From positions 1 to 64,000 of the forward strand of contig JAPQWV010001358.1 in the NCBI GenBank assembly GCA_027422505.1: 64,000 bases of DNA, in the 5' to 3' direction. Below the pieces are notes generated by a model. The model worked only from the letters and a program-made list of their open reading frames with translations, did no database searches and was not told where the DNA came from. Numbering within the stretch: position 1 is the stretch's first letter; each line of letters opens with the position of its first letter. This document shows, in pieces, positions 22,066 through 34,057 of the stretch. This stretch comes from Craterostigma plantagineum. Taxonomy: Eukaryota > Streptophyta > Magnoliopsida > Lamiales > Linderniaceae. Position numbers and translations under genes: made by a program.

Positions 22066-23693
22066 GAAATCTCATAAAAGCATGATTCACATGAAAGGTA
22101 CGTAAAACACGTAAATCACGTAAGTCACAGAAATCATTAATTCACATAACATCAGATAAATCATATATATGTGTTTATGTATTGTAGATGGATGATCCAG
22201 CTACCTGTCCTCCTGCTAAAATCTGTCACGAAATCTAGTGGAATCCCTAAAGATCGATCCTCTGAACACATAATTATTATTAGTATGTTTATATATTCTC
22301 GAATTGGTTTTAAAATAACTAAGTTCCGAAATTAAATTTGAAGTCAACGGTCAACTCTCGAAAACCCTTAATGACCCGTGAAATTCGTTCTGCCCGCGGA
22401 AAGGTTCACACTTCGCGAAGGCCTTAAGGTTCGCGAAGTTCATTCAGCCCGCGAAGAGTTTATGATTCCTCTTTCGTAATTTAGAGTTCGCGAACTTAGG
22501 CCCGCGAACTGAGCTCACCCGTGAGACCCAGTTTTCTACAATTACGATTCGTGAATTTCAGATTGGCCCGCGAAATCAATTTGATCCCGCGATAGCCCGA
22601 CTCCAAGTCACATGCATCAGCCCGCGATATTGAGGTCGGCCCGCGAGAACAGATTTTTGGCCCGAACTTGTCTCACACTTCGCGAAAAGCTCCAGCCCGC
22701 GTAACCCGATATTTGGCCTGCGAAAACAGTTTTCCCTCACATATCGAAAACCCCTATGATTGCTGCCCGAATTGATTTCAAATCGCCGCCCGAATTGATT
22801 TCAATTTGCGAAGGCTTTTATTCAGTCAAAACTCGCAAAACACATTCAAAATTTATCCGAAGTCCTAAAACAACGGAAAATGGTACACCCTAATTCATCA
22901 GTCTCCATGATTTCCCCACAGTACGTATTTCGACACTTTAGAGGTTTACAAGACATATTAGCCAATTTTAAAGAATTAGGGTTGTCTAAGCTAACTAATA
23001 TAATGTTGCAAAATCATCCTATTTCCAGAAAGGGGGACGTCCTAATAACACTAATGACAAGAACTGAGGCAAAATTATTAAAGCTCGTCTCTCTTTATCT
23101 AAACACCCATGCCCGCATATTAAATTTTCAGATATTATAGGTTTTCTAGACATGATATGCACGAAACTATAATCGTTACTTTAATCATGAAATTCGTTTA
23201 TAACTATTGAAATACTCTGAGTATATTAAGTTCAAGAATTATACCTTACTTGAGGTTTCGAGCTGTTGAATGTAATTGGGTTTCTTTCGTTTTCTTGCTC
23301 CTTTTCTTCGTGTGATCTTGTTTGTATGTATATCTTTTGTTTTTAACTCATAAGCTAAGGATATATACTACCATATAATTTTCGAAAGTTAATATTGATT
23401 AGACATCTTGACAACTAACGAGTCTTACCTTAAATTAAGAAATCTCATGGTTATCTTATTCTTTTGGGCTTTGTGGACTTTAAGTTCTAAGTTATTTAAA
23501 TAAGTTATAGCCCATTCTTATATATTTTAGTACTATTACTTTTACTTGATTTTTTCTCATAAATTTCGAAATTAATTCAAACCATAAGAATTTATACATT
23601 TGTTCCGCGACTAGGATTCCTCTATCAGGCTTCCTAATTCCAACATTATATATGTAATTACACCAAAATCTCTTATTAAAATTTACGGGTATT
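22066..23693 (-). repeat. Gypsy LTR, proximal half (split by copia C)
   Basis: This continues the LTR of 11630-12443 after the copia insertion. It ends at 23693 with minus-strand AATACCCGTAAATTTTAA, close to the LTR start of gypsy A and D (TAATACCCG), so only the last few bases are lost. A palindrome-rich zone lies at 22380-22745. The plus-strand ORF at 22880-23140 has no recognisable domain. Confidence 0.75.
22380..22745. repeat. CCCGCGAA/TTCGCGAA palindrome cluster
   Basis: The phrases CCCGCGAA, TTCGCGAA and CCCGCGAT recur roughly every 25-40 bp inside the gypsy LTR. The core is the same as at 1380-1970, although that LTR belongs to another subfamily and lies on the other strand. Confidence 0.7.
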
Positions 23694-24269
23694 TGTTCCA
23701 AAATCTCGCGCCGCACATGGCGCAATGTCGATAAAGGAAAAGGCAAGGCGAATAACAAAGTTAGCACTACCGCCCACCTCACCGCGGTGAATAATCATGC
23801 CAAATCTCGTGAACCGCCCAATATGAAAAGCTGTTCGGCTCGTAAGGATGACCAACCTACTCCTAACCCCGGTGATCATAACAGATTTGAGGTCTTAGCT
23901 GATTTGGAGGAAGCCACTACCGTTACTCAGGGTCCTATAGCAGCCCTTCCCACAGGTTTTGCATGATACCTTTCGCCACTTGGAACGTGCGTGGTCTAAA
24001 TAGGTTAGACCACAGATGGCGACCAAGGATCTGATTTGGAAGAACAATCTACGGGTTATTGGGCTGATCGAGACAAGGGTATCCGAACAAAATGCGGCCA
24101 CTCTTGCCGACTTTATCATGCAATGGAATTGGTTATCTGACTATGATGATGGGCCTGCGTCTCGCATTTGGGTTGGTGGGATCCACGCCATGTGACGGTT
24201 ACGGTCGAGGCTTTTACCACCCAAGCTATTCACTGCAAGATCCATATACTTGGGGAGAGGCAGGACTTC
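23694..24269 (+). pseudogene. LINE (L1-type) fragment: ORF1 end and ORF2 start
   Basis: The plus strand encodes the end of an L1 ORF1 (HNRFEVLADLEEATTVTQGP) and then the start of ORF2 endonuclease: MIPFATWNVRGLNR, LIETRVSEQNAATLADF and SDYDDGPASRIWVGG. It matches the full-length LINE at 47117-53071. ORF1 stop and ORF2 start overlap as ATGA near 23965. Frameshifts occur after WNVRGLNR and after WVGG. Both ends are cut: left by a gypsy LTR, right by the LTR of G at 24270. No poly-A is present, so this is a deletion remnant. Confidence 0.8.
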
Positions 24270-25269
24270 TGTGTGCATTAATGTTGTGACTATGTGATTT
24301 ATTCAATTATGTGCTTATGAGACGTAGGAAATTTCGTAAAAGATTATGTTGGGCCACAAGGTTTTCAATTTAATTAGAATTGCAAAAATAGGCCAAGGGA
24401 AAACTAGGCCATGAGTGAAAATTGGTATAGATCTCAAGTGGGCTAGAATCAAGAAATTAGGCCCAATAGACATAAAGGAAATTCCTAAGGACAAACATTC
24501 CTTAATTTAGGGGAGATATTTTCGTTACTCAAGCCTTAGACACTTAAACCTTATCTAAAACCCACAAGTCCACCAATTTCATAGCTAAGCAACTAACGTG
24601 AGATTGAGCAAGGAAGGAGGAGAAGCCGAGACACAAAACGCGTGCTTGGGACTAGGTATCATTCCCTTACTATAGTCTTAATATTTCAGTTCAAGAATTA
24701 ACATATTTTAGGGACCAAAGGCATGAAAACACCATGGCTAGGGTTTGAGCGATTCTAACTCCCTAAGTGTGTCCTAACTGAAGGTCTTGCTAGGTTTGGG
24801 CTAATATTAATCTGTTTTAGGGATATTACTTGAACCTAAGATGATTTTTGGCTAGTATTAGACGTTTCGGGGTTTAAAGAAAAACCCTGGAACTTGTGAA
24901 ATCTGGGAAGAGGAGTTACAATTTAGTTTCGATGGGAGGAACATTTTGAAGCTTTCGATCGAAAGTGAATAGTAATCTTAGGGTTTCGATCCGAAGAAGA
25001 AAATTGCATGAGAGTTTCGTGTGAATTAAGATCTTAGGTATAATTAGGTTTCGATCGAAACTAAGTGTTAGTAAATCTATGAGTTTCGACCAAAACCTAT
25101 CTTATTGCATAGAATCGATCGAAACTTCCTCCCATACCACATGCAATCGATCGAAAGTGATTACTCAGTATGCTTGGTATTGAGCGAAACCGTGATGACG
25201 ACGTGCTGATGTCAGAACACGGTGAAACCCACCCCATAATACATTCCATCGATCGAAAGTGGGCACAAT
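24270..25269 (+). repeat. 5' LTR of G, first part
   Basis: Colinear with 39114 to about 40108 of the 3' LTR. It ends GTGGGCACAAT, where element F has inserted; the ACAAT at 25265-25269 is one copy of the target duplication. The palindrome array begins near 24950 (GCTTTCGATCGAAAGTG). Confidence 0.88.
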
Positions 25270-28166
25270 TGTCAGAACCCGTCGTCCCGACCTTGTAATT
25301 CGTTCTAATCCTAAGTGCCTAATGGTGCGTTAACGTGCAAAAGGCATAAAAATGCGAATAAAATTTTTCATTTTAAAATGGGGAAGTCGTATTTACATGC
25401 CAAAAGAATGTTCATAAATCATTCTACGATTCATCATATTCGTATCTACACAAAATGTGTGCGTCCATGCACAGCAAAAGCATTCCTACGCGCCCGGCCT
25501 TCACAGGTCGTCATCCATTCACACACTCCCACCTCAAAAGCAGTCGGATAGCATAAGAAGATCGGCCTCGCACCATAAACGGATCACGTACCGTGATCGC
25601 TAGTACCTACAACACGTAACGTAAGAAATGAGCCACCGAGGCTCAGTAAGCAGAAATTATGCATGTATTCACGTGTCCTAACGATCGGCAATCCACGCCG
25701 TCGCTTACTAACGCTCATACACTTTTTCCTGACTCATACTCTTTTTCTTAGACTCGTACTTCATATGGGCCCTCGGCTTTCTATCCCACTATGTGCCATT
25801 TCATAGTGATCTCAATCCACAAGGGATTCGTACATATGTGGAGGTTCACACACTAGAAGGTCACCCGAAGGAATCTTCCCTTACTCAGTGTGGCCTCCAC
25901 GCGGACGCTTCTCACTGGTAGCCAACACCGAGGTCACTAACTGCGGAGGTCACCCAAAGGAATCTTCCCTTTCGGGTAGTGCATGTCTCGGGTCGCATTC
26001 TCCAGGTTGCATCTCCTGCATACGGGGTATTCCCCCAGCCTCTTATACAGGCCTTATGGCTTCATTCGCCATGGTCGCATAGGGGACCAGTGACTCTTCA
26101 TTGAGTCGACACAAATGCCAAAATCGACGAGTATACATCACACACAGGCGATCTTATGCACGCTCGTACCTTGCCTCTTACGTACTACATATGCGTGCAA
26201 ATGCCCGTGCCATGTTCATGTAATATGCAGATCATGCTATCATGCATATAAATAATCATATCGTAATGTACACGTTTCACATAAGGTCACATAAGCACAT
26301 AATCACATAATCAGACGCAGGCAAGTTACGTGTCGTAGTTGAATTTCTACTTACCTGTCGTCCAAGCTTAAATAGCGTACTTCCTCGTTCGTTCCTATCG
26401 TTCGACCTTTTTAAATAAAAATTGTTGGTATTGGTACATTGCTTTCCTGCTAACTTGTCGAAATAATTAATATTCTTCGTACAAGGTAATTAGACTTAGG
26501 ATAATTTCCTAGACTCTAAGCCGTTGGAATTGTCTTATTGAATTTTCCTAAGTCATTTGGTTTCTCTACTAAGTTATGTTAGAATTATTATTCTAACTTA
26601 TATGTCTCGGCGAAAGTTAGAGTTTTGGAAATTAGGTTCAATCGAACTTCCAATTACTCAATCCCACCTAAGTTGCTAACCTCAAATAATTCTAAGTCAG
26701 TGTATTGAAATTCCTAACATAATAAGCTCGGCGAAGGTCATTTATTTTGAAAGGTTTCGCCCGATTCAATTTCGTCCCAATTGATGTACATAATTCCTAG
26801 TTTCGATCAGTGTTTTATGATTTAGTTTCGCCCGACAGAAATCATTTACAAGGATTCGTTCGCTCGATTTGTCGCGTCTTAAAATGGGTTTCGCCCGAAA
26901 CCGTGTGAGTTTCGCCGCGTCATGACATCACCATTTCGTCACCTTGGTTTCGCCCGAACCTTGCATGGGAAGAGGTCACTTTCGATCAATTTAATAATTT
27001 CGCCCGATTGTCAAGGAGTTTCGCCGTGCTGTGACGTCATCATCCCATCATCTTCGTTTCGATCGACATTGCATGTGTGTGAGTGAGTTTCGCCCGATTA
27101 TGGAGTGGGTTTCGCCGCGTCTACGTCAGCATGGCGTCATCTACTTTCGCCCGAAACATGCATAGTGAAGAGGCCAATTTCGATCGATTGCATGTGGTTT
27201 GGGTGGAGTTTCGCGAGATCCCTTTCGATTTATTCAAACATGTTAAATGAGTTTCGTCGAAACTCCTGAGTTACTAATTTGCTATCTTACAATTTGATTT
27301 GGTTGAAACTACATTGTTGCTCCTACTTTCGATCGAAACCTAATTGTCCATATAATCGAAACCAACTTCATATCATTAGCCTATTCGAAACTCCTAAATC
27401 CCATTGTTTCTCTATCAAATCGTGTGATTCCTAACTCCAAAGCAAGAGTTATAAGTTCCCAATCACATACTAAACTATCAGATCCGGATTTGCCCAAGCA
27501 ATCACCTTAATACGAATCTATACTCACACTTAGGGTTTCTCGTTTTCTACTTAGGCTTAGCTGTTTAATGTAATTAATACATCTAGGAATATCAAAATTA
27601 CGAAACTTCAGGGCTTGGGGAAAATGCTTTACTTACCACTTTGAAGTCCTAAGCTAGTTGAGAAATTCTTGGTTCGAACTATCTTTCGGCCCTTTGCTTC
27701 TTCTTCTTCCCTTTTAATTTCGTGGGTTTTAGGTGGTGTTATAGAGTGGGAATTCTTTAAAGGAGATATTTTTCTTAAGTAATGTTAATAGAGGATTAGT
27801 GGGTATTCCTTATTTTAAGGTAACATGTTTCCAAGTTGCTTTCTTATGGGCTTGGGCCAATTATTTATTTTCTAGTTCCACCTTCATTCTTAAGCCATGA
27901 CCCAAGTTTATTAATTCATGTTTCTATGACTTCCTAGCCCAATTCTTATTTATTGTTAAATCTTTTCCTTCACTATTTTCGAAATTCCCTTGCCTAGATT
28001 TGGGGTCGTCGTACACACGTAGTCGTTGGCACATAATTGCACGTAATTCACGTAAAAATCAGGAGCACAACCTTCATAGAATCACATAAGTGCATAGCAT
28101 ACATGCAATCACCCGAAAATCATTCGATAAACGAATTTAGGTCACCTAGTTCGCACTCGGGTCTCA
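25270..28166 (-). repeat. 3' LTR of F (2897 bp)
   Basis: On the minus strand it runs from TGAGACCCGAGTGCG at 28166 to GGTTCTGACA at 25270. The zone 26700-27400 is packed with TTTCGCCCGA, TTTCGATCGA and related palindromes. At 25850-25990 the phrase GGAGGTCACCC.AAGGAATCT recurs as a short minisatellite. Confidence 0.88.
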
Positions 28167-28176
28167 TCCTCCCAAG
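28167..28176 (-). other. Polypurine tract of F
   Basis: Minus-strand TTGGGAGGA directly precedes the LTR start TGAGACCC. It is shorter than the tract of G (AAGGGGGGAGGA). Confidence 0.65.
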
Positions 28177-28218
28177 GAGGATTCGCCCGCGATCAGTCTG
28201 TGTGGAATAATCGAGCTC

Positions 28219-29600
28219 TCATTTCATCCTCCCGTTCCCATGTGGCTTCTTCCATAGATGGTTCCGCCACAGCACTTTCACTAAAGGAATATCTTTACTC
28301 CTAAGTCTCTTGTTCTCGTACATCAATATCTCCACCGGAATCTCTTCGTAACTCAGATCCGGTTTCAATTGTTGATGTAGGGACTCATTTCCTAGAATGT
28401 GATTCGGGTCGGCTAGGTACTTCCGTAGGGTGGAGATGTGGAACACGTCATGCACTTGCGACAACGATGCTGGCAGCTCTAGTTGGTAGGCCACCTCACC
28501 AACCCTTTTACTATTCGAAAGGGACCAATGTACCTAGGACTTAGCTTCCCTTTCTTCCCAGATCTTTTCACGCCTTTCATTGGCGATATTTTTACGAACA
28601 CCATATCATCTTCTTCGAATTCCAGTGGTCGACGTCTTCGGTCTGCGTAGCTTTTCTGTCGGCTCTGTGCCGTTCTCATCCTTTCCCTTATCATAGCAAT
28701 AGCATTCGTCATTTCTCGTACTACGTCGGGGCCTAACACTGCCCGTTCTCCGACTTCGTCCTAATGTACTGGGGATCTGCACCTACGCCCGTATAGTGAT
28801 TCATATGGTGCCATCCCGATAGTGACATGGTAGCTGTTATTGTACGAGAACTCGATTAGTGGAGGTATCTACTCCAATTTCCTTTGAAATCGAGTACGCA
28901 CGCTCGCAGCATGTCCTCCAGCGTTTGGATCGTTCACTCAGATTGACCGTCCGTTTACGGATGGTAAGCGGTGCTAAAGGAGAGCTTCGTTCCCATTGCC
29001 TTTTGCAAGCTCCAGAATTTCGATAGAAATCTGGAGTCGCGATCCGAGACTATTGATGCTGGAACACCGTGCAATCGCATTATCTCCTGAATGTAAAGCT
29101 CCGCGTATCGTTCCATGGAGGACGTCATGCTAATCGGTAGGAAATGGGCAGACTTGGTTAACCAATCAACGATTACCCAAATCGCGTCATGCCCTTTCGC
29201 GTTCTTCGGCAGTCCTACTACAAAATCCATGGTAATGTTATCCCATTTCCACTCTGGGATAGGTAGCGATTGCAGCATTCCTGTCGGCCTTTGATGCTCG
29301 GCCTTGATCTGCTGACATGCCAGGCATTGACTTACGTATGTCCCTATATCCTTCTTCATGCCCGGCCACCAATAGTTCTCCCGCAGGTCTCTGTACATCT
29401 TCGTGGCTCCTGGGTGAACAGAGTATGCCGTGGTATGTGCTTCTGCCATTATCGTCCTTCGTAGTTCGGCGTCGTCTGGTACGTACACCCGGTCCTTGAA
29501 GTACAGTCGTCTGGTACGTACACCCGGTCCCCTGTCGGTTGTTTCGGCTGTGCTTCCTTGATTTTTGATAAAGTTCATCTACTACTTGCGCCGTCTTAAT
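28219..29600 (-). pseudogene. Element F integrase and chromodomain
   Basis: The ORF 28955-29578 gives most of the integrase: [44 protein letters not shown] (first Asp) and [15 protein letters not shown] (second Asp). The third region (SERTIQ equivalent) is damaged near 28930. Further down are FVKISPMKGVKRSGKKGKLS and SLSQVHDVFHISTLRKYLAD, then the chromodomain start VLWRNHLWKKPHGNG, with an altered end. A 25-bp direct repeat at 29471-29495 and 29506-29530 disrupts the N-terminus. Domain order is that of a chromovirus. Confidence 0.88.
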
Positions 29601-31091
29601 TCGCTCTAGTAGCGTTGGTTGTAAGGTTAAAGCTGCTAGCTGCACCTCAACTTCGCCTAATCGTACGACTTCTACCTCCAATAGTTGCAGTTCTGCACTC
29701 ACTGCTTTTCCGCTTAAAGCATCGACTACTACATTCGCCTTGCCTGGGTGGTAGTTGATTACACAGTCGTAGTCCTTGACTAACTCTAACCACCTCCTTT
29801 GCCTCATGTTCAGCTCCTTTTGTGTAAAGAAATACTTGAGGCTCTTGTGGTCCGTGTATATTTCACACCGCTCTCCATAGAGGTAATGCCTACAGATCTT
29901 GAGAGCAAAGACCACTGCCGCCAACTCTAAGTCATGCGTCGGGTAGTTCTTCTCATACTCCTTTAGTTGGCGAGAAGCGTATGCTACTACGTTCCCGTGC
30001 TGCATTAGTACGCACCCTAACCCGTTCTTCGGCGCATCACTATACACCGAAAACCCTCCAGTTCCTGAGGGTATTGTGAGAACTGGGGCCGTAGTAAGCC
30101 GTTCCTTCAGCTCTTGGAAGCTCCGTTCGCATTCTGTGGTCCACTGAAACGGCGTATTCTTCCTGGTCAACCTCGTTAGTGTCGACGCTATTTTCGAGAA
30201 ATCCTTGATGAATTTCCTGTAATAACCTCAGACCGAGGAAACTTCATACTTCCGTCACGTTGGTCGGTCGGGGCCAATTACTGATAGCTTCTATCTTGTT
30301 CGGGTCTACGGAAATTCCTGCTCCTGATACTATATGCCCTAATAAGGCGACTTGGTCAAGCCAGAATTCGCACTTCTTGAACTTGGCGTACAGTTGCTTG
30401 TCCCGTAGTATGCTCAGAACTACTCCTAGGTGTTCTTCGTGCTCCTTCTTTTCTTCGAATAGATCAGGATGTCATCAATAAAGACGATGACAAACCTATC
30501 CAATTATAGCTTGAACACCCGGTTCATTAAATCCATGAAAGCTGTGGGCGCATTAGTCAACCCAAATGGCATCACCAGAAACTCATAATGACCATAACGG
30601 GTACTAAAGGCCGTCTTCGGGACATCTTCTTTCCGAATCCTTAACTGATGGTAGCCCGATCTTAAGTCGATCTTGGAGAAAACCGTCGCGCCTTGTAGTT
30701 GATCGAACAGGTCGTCTATTCTCGGGAGTGGGTACTTGTTCTTGATGGTTAGTTTGTTCGACTCCCTATAGTCGATGCATAATCGCATGGACCCATCCTT
30801 CTTCTTTACGAATAGTACCCGGCGCTCCCCAAGGGAGAAACTCGGCTGTATGAACCCTTTCTGCATGAGTTCGTCGAGTTGATCCTTTAATTCCTTCATC
30901 TCCGTCGGTGCTAATCGGTATGGGGTCTTAGATACTGGTGCCGCCCCAGGTACCAGATCTATGGCAAATTCTATCTCCCGGTCGGGTGGTAGTCCCAGTA
31001 ATTCCTCGGGGAATACGTTAGGGAAGTCCTTAACTACCGGCACTTCCTCGAGTTTCGGAGAGAAGTTCTCTTCCCATTTGATAGCGAACAC
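29601..31091 (-). pseudogene. Element F reverse transcriptase and RNase H
   Basis: RT lies in 30504-31091: [58 protein letters not shown] and [17 protein letters not shown]. After a frameshift at about 30504 come the catalytic box [10 protein letters not shown] and the connection. RNase H is in the ORF 29238-30170: [60 protein letters not shown] and [17 protein letters not shown]. Both enzymes are well conserved locally but separated by frame breaks. Confidence 0.9.
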
Positions 31092-31983
31092 TGGATAGGC
31101 TTCGCCCCTGATTTGATTAGTCGTTGGGCTTTTAACGCTGATATCCTAGGGATCATAGTCCCCTTGCTAGTTCCTATGAACCTGAGGGGTTCATTCCCGT
31201 CCATATTGAGCGTGACTATCTTGCGGTGGCAGTCTATGACCGCTCCGTACTTCGATAGCCAATCCCTTCCGAGGATCACCTCATAATCATTCATAGGAAT
31301 TATTATAAGGTCTATGGATAGTTCCTTATCCCCGATTATTACTGGGCAATCCTGTAGTATGTGGTTAGTTTGTGTGGGATTCCCGTTCGGAACGGTTACA
31401 CTATACTCGCACTCAGCTCGGTGGGGCGTGACTCCTACTCTTGCGATGTACTTAGTAGATGCGAACGAGTGCGTCGCTCCCGAGTCAACTAAGATGCAGG
31501 TGGGGGTTTGGTGAATGAGGAGGGTACCTGTTACCACGGCCGGGTTGTTTTCTGCTTCCTCGGACGTGAGAGTATAAACCCGGGCCGGTACCCTTGGTGA
31601 TGCTGCCTGATTTCCAGCTTGGCTTCCGGACCCATTCTCCGGACACGCCCTAAGATAGTGGCCCGTCTTGCCACATTTGAAGCAGGTGGCATTCTGGGAG
31701 TTGCAGACTCCCGTGTGCCTCCGTGCACACTTCGGACATACGGGTAGGTTCAGTTGGTTTACCCTGGTTGGGGTTGAATTGTGGGGGTGGTCCTGGTCGA
31801 TTTTGGAAATTCGGCTTTCCACCCTTGGCTACGAACTGCCGCTTTGGGTTGCCTCCGCTCCCTTGCGGCCCTTGTACGAACTTGCGTTTAGCTTCTTGGG
31901 CGCGAGCAATCCTAGCCTCAGCTTGCTCCGCCACCAGCGCTCTCTCAGCCACTTGTGCGTAAGTGGCTCCTTGTAATCCCGCC
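31034..31983 (-). pseudogene. Element F gag end, zinc knuckles and protease
   Basis: Starting at the deletion junction, frames give the gag C-terminus (AGLQGATYAQVAERALVAEQ), two zinc knuckles (CPKCARRHTGVC and CFKCGKTGHYLRAC) and the protease with intact active site ILVDSGATHSFAS. PMNDYEVILGRDWLSKYGAV follows. A frameshift near 31090 separates it from RT, and another near 31800 splits gag. The gag N-terminal capsid half is gone with the deletion. Confidence 0.9.
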
Positions 31984-32056
31984 ATCACCCGAAAATCATT
32001 CGAACCGTAAACGAAATTTATTGGCCGACCTATTTCGCGGGGACTCGGGTCCTACA
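31984..32056 (-). repeat. 5' LTR stub of F
   Basis: The first 73 bp of the LTR (minus strand TGTAGGACCCGAGTCCCCGC to GATTTTCGGGTGAT) are joined straight to internal gag. The 3' LTR continues GGGTGATTGCATG where this one continues GGGTGATGGCGGG, so the break shares ATCACCC (31984-31990). Confidence 0.85.
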
Positions 32057-34054
32057 ACAATCGAGTGACCCACAAGTTTCGACCGAAACTCACCTCGTTG
32101 CACGAAAATCGATCGAAACTCCATCCCACACCACTCCCCATCGATCAAAATGAGCCCCTCATTGCGCATGGTTTCGGGCGAAACTGGGAGACGATATGAT
32201 GCTGTCATCAAGCGGCGAAACTCATGCAATTGGAGAACAAATCGGGCGAAACCCACTTCCAAACTCCACAATCGATCGAAAGTGGTTACTTACGTTGCAT
32301 GGTGTTGGGCAAAACTGAGTTGATGAGTGATGATATCATAACGTGGCGAAACGTAAGAATCAATCGAGCGAAACCCTTAATCGATCGAAACTCTATGTAT
32401 GGTTTCGATCGAAACCCTGATGACGCCACGACCGACGTCAAAGCACGGCGAAACTCACCTATCCACTATGCGTGGTTTCGGGCGAAACCAAGTCACTACC
32501 CCCATCGATCGAAAGCGGGATTCGATGCAAACCAATCGGTCGAAACTAATGGGAAGTAGGAAGTGATAGGATGAATTGACTTAAGTAATATACAATTAAA
32601 TCGAAAGAAGGAAATTCCGCCAGGCATCGACCGAAACCAAACCCTAAATTGACAACCTTTCGCCGACATGTATAGTGGGATTGAAACTAAATCCTAACAT
32701 GACTTAGGATAGAAATTAAAATGGCCAAGAAAACTTAGTGTGATAAATCAAGTGGTGTGGAGCTTTAGCGAGCTAGCATGGAGTGAGTTAGTAATTAGAT
32801 GAGAGCTAATTATCCCGAAATTGAGCTAAGACGGATGACTTACTAATACTCTAACCCTTTTACTTAAGGGTCGAACATTAGAGGCGCACGGAGGGAGTAC
32901 GTTTAATTAGCACGGACAACAGGTAAGTAGAAATCCAACTACGACACACAACTTGCTTGCGTATGTCTCAATTGAATGATTATGTGCCTACGTGGTTTCA
33001 TGAAATTGTGAATTGGTGAGTATTTTCATGTGGTGAGATTATGCTACGTTTACTCGCATATGCATACTCATGTGCACGCACGAACTAACGGGGGATGGTC
33101 GTGGGACTGAGAGTGCACAATAATGTCGCTTGTACGCGACGAAGACCCGGCGATATAGGCCGGTGTGTCGACTCATAGTTGAGTCACGGGCGACTTCTAT
33201 GGCACCATATACGGCGTACGGCACCGGTTACTATGACGAGGCAGGAGCAGCGACCCGAGAAGGAGCGACCTAGCTATGCTAGCATAGGCTAACAGGCGTA
33301 GGCAACTGCCCTTTTTATGAAAGGAGCGACCTGGAAGGAGCAACCTAGGGGGAACCCTAGCGTGGGCTACCAGCGTAGGCTACCGTATGGCAGAGGGGAC
33401 GACCTGGGAGGGTGCGACCTAGGGAAACCTAGTGTAGGCTACCCAGCGTGGGTCGATGCCACAATCCTATTGAGGATATCGAGCTCTTAATGGTGCATAG
33501 TAAGTGCCCCGAGGGACCTGAGTGATACTAGTGTGAGTACTAGGCGCATCGGCGTGGAATACCCTTGCAGAATATTAGTGGCATCGGTGCGGATTGCCTT
33601 TGCGTAGTGATGTTATGCATCGGCGTGGATTGCCTTTGCAGGGAAGGGACACGTGCATACATGCATGATTTCTGCTTACTGAGCCTCGGTGGTTCATTCC
33701 TTATGTTGTGTGTTGTAGGCACCAGCGAGCACGATATGTGAGCGCGTTTGAAAGCAAGGCCGACCTTTTGAAGCTTCGCGCTGCTTTTGGGGTGGACGTG
33801 TGTGCATGGATGACGACCTGCGAGGCCGGGCGCATAGGAGCTTTTTGCTGTGCCGACACAACTTCGCCTTGTAGTTAGATCATGTCTTCAACTTGGTGTT
33901 CGACATGTATTCTTTTGACTTGTACAGAACGTTGTTCCATTATATAAATGGAAAAAAGAAAAATTTCATATGCGTTTTCAGTGTACCTTATCATAAACTC
34001 GCTAGGCACATAGAAATCCACTAGAATAGGCAATTAGGGAGTCGGGGTGCGACA
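32057..34054 (+). repeat. 5' LTR of G, second part
   Basis: Resumes after element F with ACAATCGAGTGACCC and ends GTCGGGGTGCGACA. It is colinear with about 40106-42107. The palindrome array continues through 32690. A minisatellite of GGAGCGACCT and AGCGTAGGCTACC phrases lies at 33240-33470. Confidence 0.9.
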
Positions 34055-34057
34055 GAG

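Larger units (their letters stand above)
25270..32056 (-). mobile_element. Chromovirus F inserted in the 5' LTR of G
   Basis: A minus-strand gypsy element with ends TGTAGGACCC (at 32056) and GGTTCTGACA (at 25270), flanked by the exact duplication ACAAT (25265-25269 and 32057-32061). It keeps a whole 3' LTR and most of pol, but only 73 bp of the 5' LTR; the rest of the 5' LTR, the primer-binding site and the gag start are deleted. It resembles G in protein and LTR motif content, so it is a close relative that jumped into an older copy. Confidence 0.92.

Noticed and set aside
24950..27400. CRISPR-like array
   Set aside because: Repeats are short variable palindromes with irregular spacing inside plant LTRs.
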